Positions 5,849 through 7,850 of a stretch of 7,850 bases of DNA are shown here, one piece after another. Source of the stretch: an uncultured Collinsella sp. (lineage in GTDB: Bacteria > Actinomycetota > Coriobacteriia > Coriobacteriales > Coriobacteriaceae); NCBI GenBank assembly GCA_902496775.1, contig CABVCF010000087.1:1-7850 (forward strand), read 5' to 3'. Under the pieces are notes generated by a model. It did no database searches, had not been told where the DNA came from, and saw only the letters and a program-made list of their open reading frames with translations. Positions within the stretch are counted from its first letter, which is position 1, and every line of letters starts with the position of its first letter. Position numbers and translations under genes: made by a program.

Positions 5849-7135
5849 TTACTGCTTTGCGGCACGATCCAAATGCCGGCGTCCAAACAACAGCAGCGCC
5901 GCGGGAACCGCCGTCACGACCACGCCCGCACCAACGAGCGTCTGCTGCACGCCAAACGTCGCCGCCAGCCAGGGGGCAATCGCCAGTGGGGCCACGCCGG
6001 CGAACATGTTGCCAAAGCCCATGACCGAGTTCACGCGACCGAGCTGCTCGAGCGGGGCCGTCGTTTGCACGATCGTGTTGTGGAGCGGGTTGACGATGCC
6101 CCAAGCTATGCCCAGTACAATCTGGCCGACGAGGGCTACACCCACGTACGGTGTTCCCACATAGAGCAAACTTCCCAGGCCCACGGATATGAGTGCAACG
6201 AGCAGCGTTTTGAGGCTGACCAGGTGCGGCGGCAAGCGGAGCGCGACCACGGCGCCCAGCACCGCGCCCACACCGCTGGCCGACGAGAGCCAGCCCATCC
6301 ATTCGACACCGACGTGTAGGACATCGCGGTAGAAGAACGATTCCAGCGGGTCGAAGGCGCCATAGCCAAAGTTCGAAAGGAAGATGATGAAGAACAGCAG
6401 GGCGAGAACGCTGTTGGTAAAGACCGTCTTGATGCTGGTCGCAAAGGTGACACGGGAGGACGTATTGGGGTCGGGGCTTTGGCTGGCCTTATCCGATGTG
6501 ATGTCGCCGACCGCAGGTTTACCTTCGTGTGTGGCGACCTGACCTGCACTTTGCCTAAAGCCCCAACCGGCAATGAGCGCCAACGCGGTAAAGAGCATCA
6601 TGGGCACGAACACCGCGCGCGACGACGCAGCCGCCGCGACAAAGCCGCCCAGCGTGGGACCAACGATGATACTCACGTTTGAAAACATGGCGATGGCGGA
6701 GTTGATGTCTTTGAGCTCGACAGGATCGTCGGTGAGGTAGGCTGGATAAGATGTGGCGATGGGCTGGGCAAACCCCATCACGAAGCCCAGGAGCACCGCG
6801 CCGAGCAGGACGATGCCGGTCGCGCTGCCAAAAACGAGGATCGCCGCGCCGGTTGCCAGCGTGCTGATGATGCTCAGCAAGAAATGGCGGCGTGGGCCCA
6901 AAGCGTCGAGCGCCGCGCCGCCCGCAAAGGACCCCAGGATCACGAAAACGTTCATAAACAGGACGGCCAGCGATGTCGCCACGACCGAGGCATCGTCTGC
7001 ATAGGTGAGCGTTCCGATGACGCCGATAAAGTAGCTGGTCTGATAACCGGTGTAGATGAGAAAGCGCATCGCCACCAGGCGCTTGGCCTGCACGGACAGC
7101 GATGATTGAGGCTTTGAGAAAAGAGAGGCGAGCAT
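5849..7135 (-). CDS. MFS transporter, probable multidrug-type exporter
   Basis: A 428-residue inner-membrane transporter, typical major facilitator length, with about 12 hydrophobic segments in two halves separated by a polar loop (about 195-238). GGAALDALGPRR (72-83) between helices 2 and 3 is the motif A-like loop. NSAIAMFSNVSIIVGPTLGG (145-164) resembles helix 5 of the MFS_3/drug-exporter branch, so proton-driven export of a small compound is likely; the substrate is unknown. Start: the ATG at 7135 has a near-ideal AAGGAG five bases upstream. In-frame ATGs at 7153 and 7174 have no ribosome binding site and would add residues encoded by that Shine-Dalgarno and the leader hairpins. It is probably transcribed alone; no regulator gene is adjacent. 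Confidence 0.88.
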   Translation of the reverse strand: MLASLFSKPQSSLSVQAKRLVAMRFLIYTGYQTSYFIGVIGTLTYADDASVVATSLAVLFMNVFVILGSFAGGAALDALGPRRHFLLSIISTLATGAAILVFGSATGIVLLGAVLLGFVMGFAQPIATSYPAYLTDDPVELKDINSAIAMFSNVSIIVGPTLGGFVAAAASSRAVFVPMMLFTALALIAGWGFRQSAGQVATHEGKPAVGDITSDKASQSPDPNTSSRVTFATSIKTVFTNSVLALLFFIIFLSNFGYGAFDPLESFFYRDVLHVGVEWMGWLSSASGVGAVLGAVVALRLPPHLVSLKTLLVALISVGLGSLLYVGTPYVGVALVGQIVLGIAWGIVNPLHNTIVQTTAPLEQLGRVNSVMGFGNMFAGVAPLAIAPWLAATFGVQQTLVGAGVVVTAVPAALLLFGRRHLDRAAKQ

Positions 7136-7140
7136 GGAGA

Positions 7141-7146
7141 CTCCTT
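7141..7146 (-). promoter_or_regulatory. Shine-Dalgarno that decides the MFS start
   Basis: AAGGAG on the minus strand with a 5-nt spacer (TCTCC) to the ATG at 7135. It selects this start over the two upstream in-frame ATGs. Confidence 0.85.
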
Positions 7147-7154
7147 GTTTCATA

Positions 7155-7185
7155 CGAATGCGGACGGCGGGCATTCGCCACCGTC
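7155..7185 (-). promoter_or_regulatory. Two mutually exclusive hairpins in the MFS leader
   Basis: Hairpin A uses GACGG/CCGTC plus an inner GGC/GCC (7163-7185). Hairpin B uses perfect 7-bp arms CGAATGC/GCATTCG (7155-7161 and 7171-7177). They share bases 7163-7177, so only one can form at a time, and B ends nine bases before the Shine-Dalgarno. Such leaders can control translation of exporter genes. A possible -10 TACAAT lies at 7277-7272, without a good -35. Regulation is inference. Confidence 0.35.
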
Positions 7186-7299
7186 TGTCAAATCAATCTA
7201 TCCGCATGAAGCATTAAGGACGCATCAAGCCCCTTCTCTCCGTTTTTCGCCCATCATGAACTACTTGGTAGATTGTAAGGCATGTCCCACACATCTACT

Positions 7300-7342
7300 A
7301 AAGCAAAAACCACCACAAAGGTGCCTGGCCCCTTTGTGGTGG
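7300..7342. repeat. Palindromic intergenic repeat, copy 3 (43 nt)
   Basis: AAAGCAAAAA, then CCACCACAAAGG (7310-7321), loop TGCCTGGCC, and CCTTTGTGGTGG (7331-7342). The 12-bp arms are perfectly complementary, making this the best-preserved copy. All three copies have the same orientation relative to the leftward genes. It lies 19 nt beyond the palindrome after mobB and upstream of the MFS leader. Confidence 0.85.
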
Positions 7343-7361
7343 AAATGACGTTTGCCCAGAT

Positions 7362-7402
7362 AAAATCTGCCAAAATAAACCTGTCCCTTTTTGGCAGGTT
7401 TT
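7362..7402. terminator. Terminator-like palindrome at the end of mobB
   Basis: AAAATCTGCCAAAA (7362-7375) and TTTTGGCAGGTTTT (7389-7402) pair with a single mismatch around TAAACCTGTCCCT. The right arm overlaps the mobB stop codon by two bases. On the minus strand the stem GGCAG is followed by ATTTTAT, a plausible intrinsic terminator; the mirrored A/T tracts would let it act in both directions. Its loop core CCTGTCCC is the same as in the repeat at 4758-4790 although the stem differs. Confidence 0.7.
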
Positions 7403-7850
7403 AGGCCAGATGGTCTTGAATCAGGTCGCAGATGGCTCGGGCGTCGTTGATGTTGATGGCTCGGGTCGCGAAGCCGGCATCGAATGCCTGGCGTGCCAGA
7501 GCCTCGTTGCAGGCAAGGGCCAGCGTGCGACCGTCGACCAGGTCGAGCGAGCTCTTGCCGCGCAGACGGTCGACACCGGAGCGCGCGACGACGATGTTGT
7601 CGAAGCCCTCGGTCTTGTAACCCTCGATGATCACCACGTCGACATCGTTGTAACGCGACAGCAGCTCGCGCGCGGGCATCTCGTCCTCCTCGCGCGTGTC
7701 GGCGTACTCCGCCCAGCGCGTGGCGCAGATGAGGCCCACGTGCTTGGATCCGGCTTGGTGATGGCGCCAGGTGTCCTTAGCGGGCACGTCGATATCAAAG
7801 CCATGGTGCCCGTGATGCTTGAGCGAACCCACGCGCAGGCCGCGGCGGGT
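7401..7850 (-). CDS. mobB: Molybdopterin-guanine dinucleotide biosynthesis protein MobB, N-terminus outside window
   Basis: The last 149 residues of MobB, a cytoplasmic GTP-binding partner of MobA in converting molybdenum cofactor to its guanine dinucleotide form for DMSO-reductase-type enzymes. The frame is open to the window edge. LKHHGHHGFDIDVPAKD (10-26 of the visible part) and the following RHHQAG match the conserved block after the P-loop (E. coli IKHTHHDMDVDKPGKDSY..RKAGA); VDVVIIEGYK (70-79) matches the LDLILVEGFK strand; the ININDA segment near the end matches LLDINDV. About 30-40 N-terminal residues with the P-loop should lie just off the right edge; fusion to another mob domain cannot be excluded. 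The GTG at 7832 is an internal valine codon in this conserved block. It ends in its own terminator, so it is not co-transcribed with the MFS gene by design. Confidence 0.9.
   Translation of the reverse strand, partial: TRRGLRVGSLKHHGHHGFDIDVPAKDTWRHHQAGSKHVGLICATRWAEYADTREEDEMPARELLSRYNDVDVVIIEGYKTEGFDNIVVARSGVDRLRGKSSLDLVDGRTLALACNEALARQAFDAGFATRAININDARAICDLIQDHLA

Noticed and set aside
5233..6024. 263-codon open frame on the plus strand across the HAD start and the MFS end
   Set aside because: It runs antisense through two well-supported genes and through both palindromes between them. Its Arg/Ala-rich product is typical of reversed GC-rich coding sequence.
7136..7174. MFS start at 7174 or 7153
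   Set aside because: Neither has a ribosome binding site, and the AAGGAG at 7146-7141 fits the ATG at 7135 precisely.
4758..7342. CRISPR array
   Set aside because: The three repeat copies are about 950 and 1590 nt apart with whole genes between them, and there is no regular spacer or cas gene.
7830..7832. GTG as the start of mobB
   Set aside because: The frame continues upstream to the window edge with residues that fit the family, and the family needs a P-loop before this point, so this is an internal valine.

Overview
The window looks like chromosomal DNA of a high-GC Gram-positive gut bacterium, most likely a Coriobacteriia member such as Collinsella. Three things suggest this: sortase-type pilin genes with an LPxSG wall-sorting signal, GC-rich ordinary genes (about 75% GC by hand count at 61-120), and short GC-rich palindromic repeats between genes of a kind I associate with Collinsella. 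The genus is inference; no rRNA or other marker gene is present. All five genes lie on the minus strand, so transcription runs from right to left.

Region by region, in the direction of transcription: (1) 7850-7401 is the C-terminal part of mobB (molybdenum cofactor nucleotide attachment), cut by the window edge and ending in a terminator-like palindrome. (2) 7135-5849 encodes a 12-helix MFS exporter with a strong ribosome binding site and a leader that can form two competing hairpins; a 65-nt nested palindrome touches its stop codon. (3) 5625-4804 encodes a Cof-type HAD phosphatase with all four catalytic motifs; a degenerate, out-of-frame copy of its first eight codons lies 55 nt upstream. 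(4) 4803-4300 is a 504-nt AT-rich gap holding several palindromes and five TTGCTC boxes, probably the control region of the pilus operon. (5) 4299-913 encodes an 1128-residue wall-anchored adhesin: signal peptide, acidic linker, glycine-rich beta-helix, two FctA/Spy0128-like isopeptide domains and an LPLSG sorting signal. (6) 920-1 is the start of a second pilin with a D2-type isopeptide domain, whose GTG start overlaps the adhesin stop by 8 nt.

The adhesin and the pilin form a translationally coupled pair. The likely reading is a sortase-assembled pilus in which the large protein is the tip or accessory adhesin and the second is the shaft subunit. The sortase would be expected beyond the left edge and is not visible here. 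The mobB, MFS and HAD genes appear to be separate single-gene units, each ending in a hairpin.

Three copies of a 33-43 nt palindromic repeat lie between genes (4758-4790, 5710-5752, 7300-7342). The unrelated stem after mobB carries nearly the same loop sequence as these repeats. That shared loop, and the dense control region before the pilus operon, are the observations most worth following up. I saw no RNA gene, CRISPR array, transposase or prophage gene.
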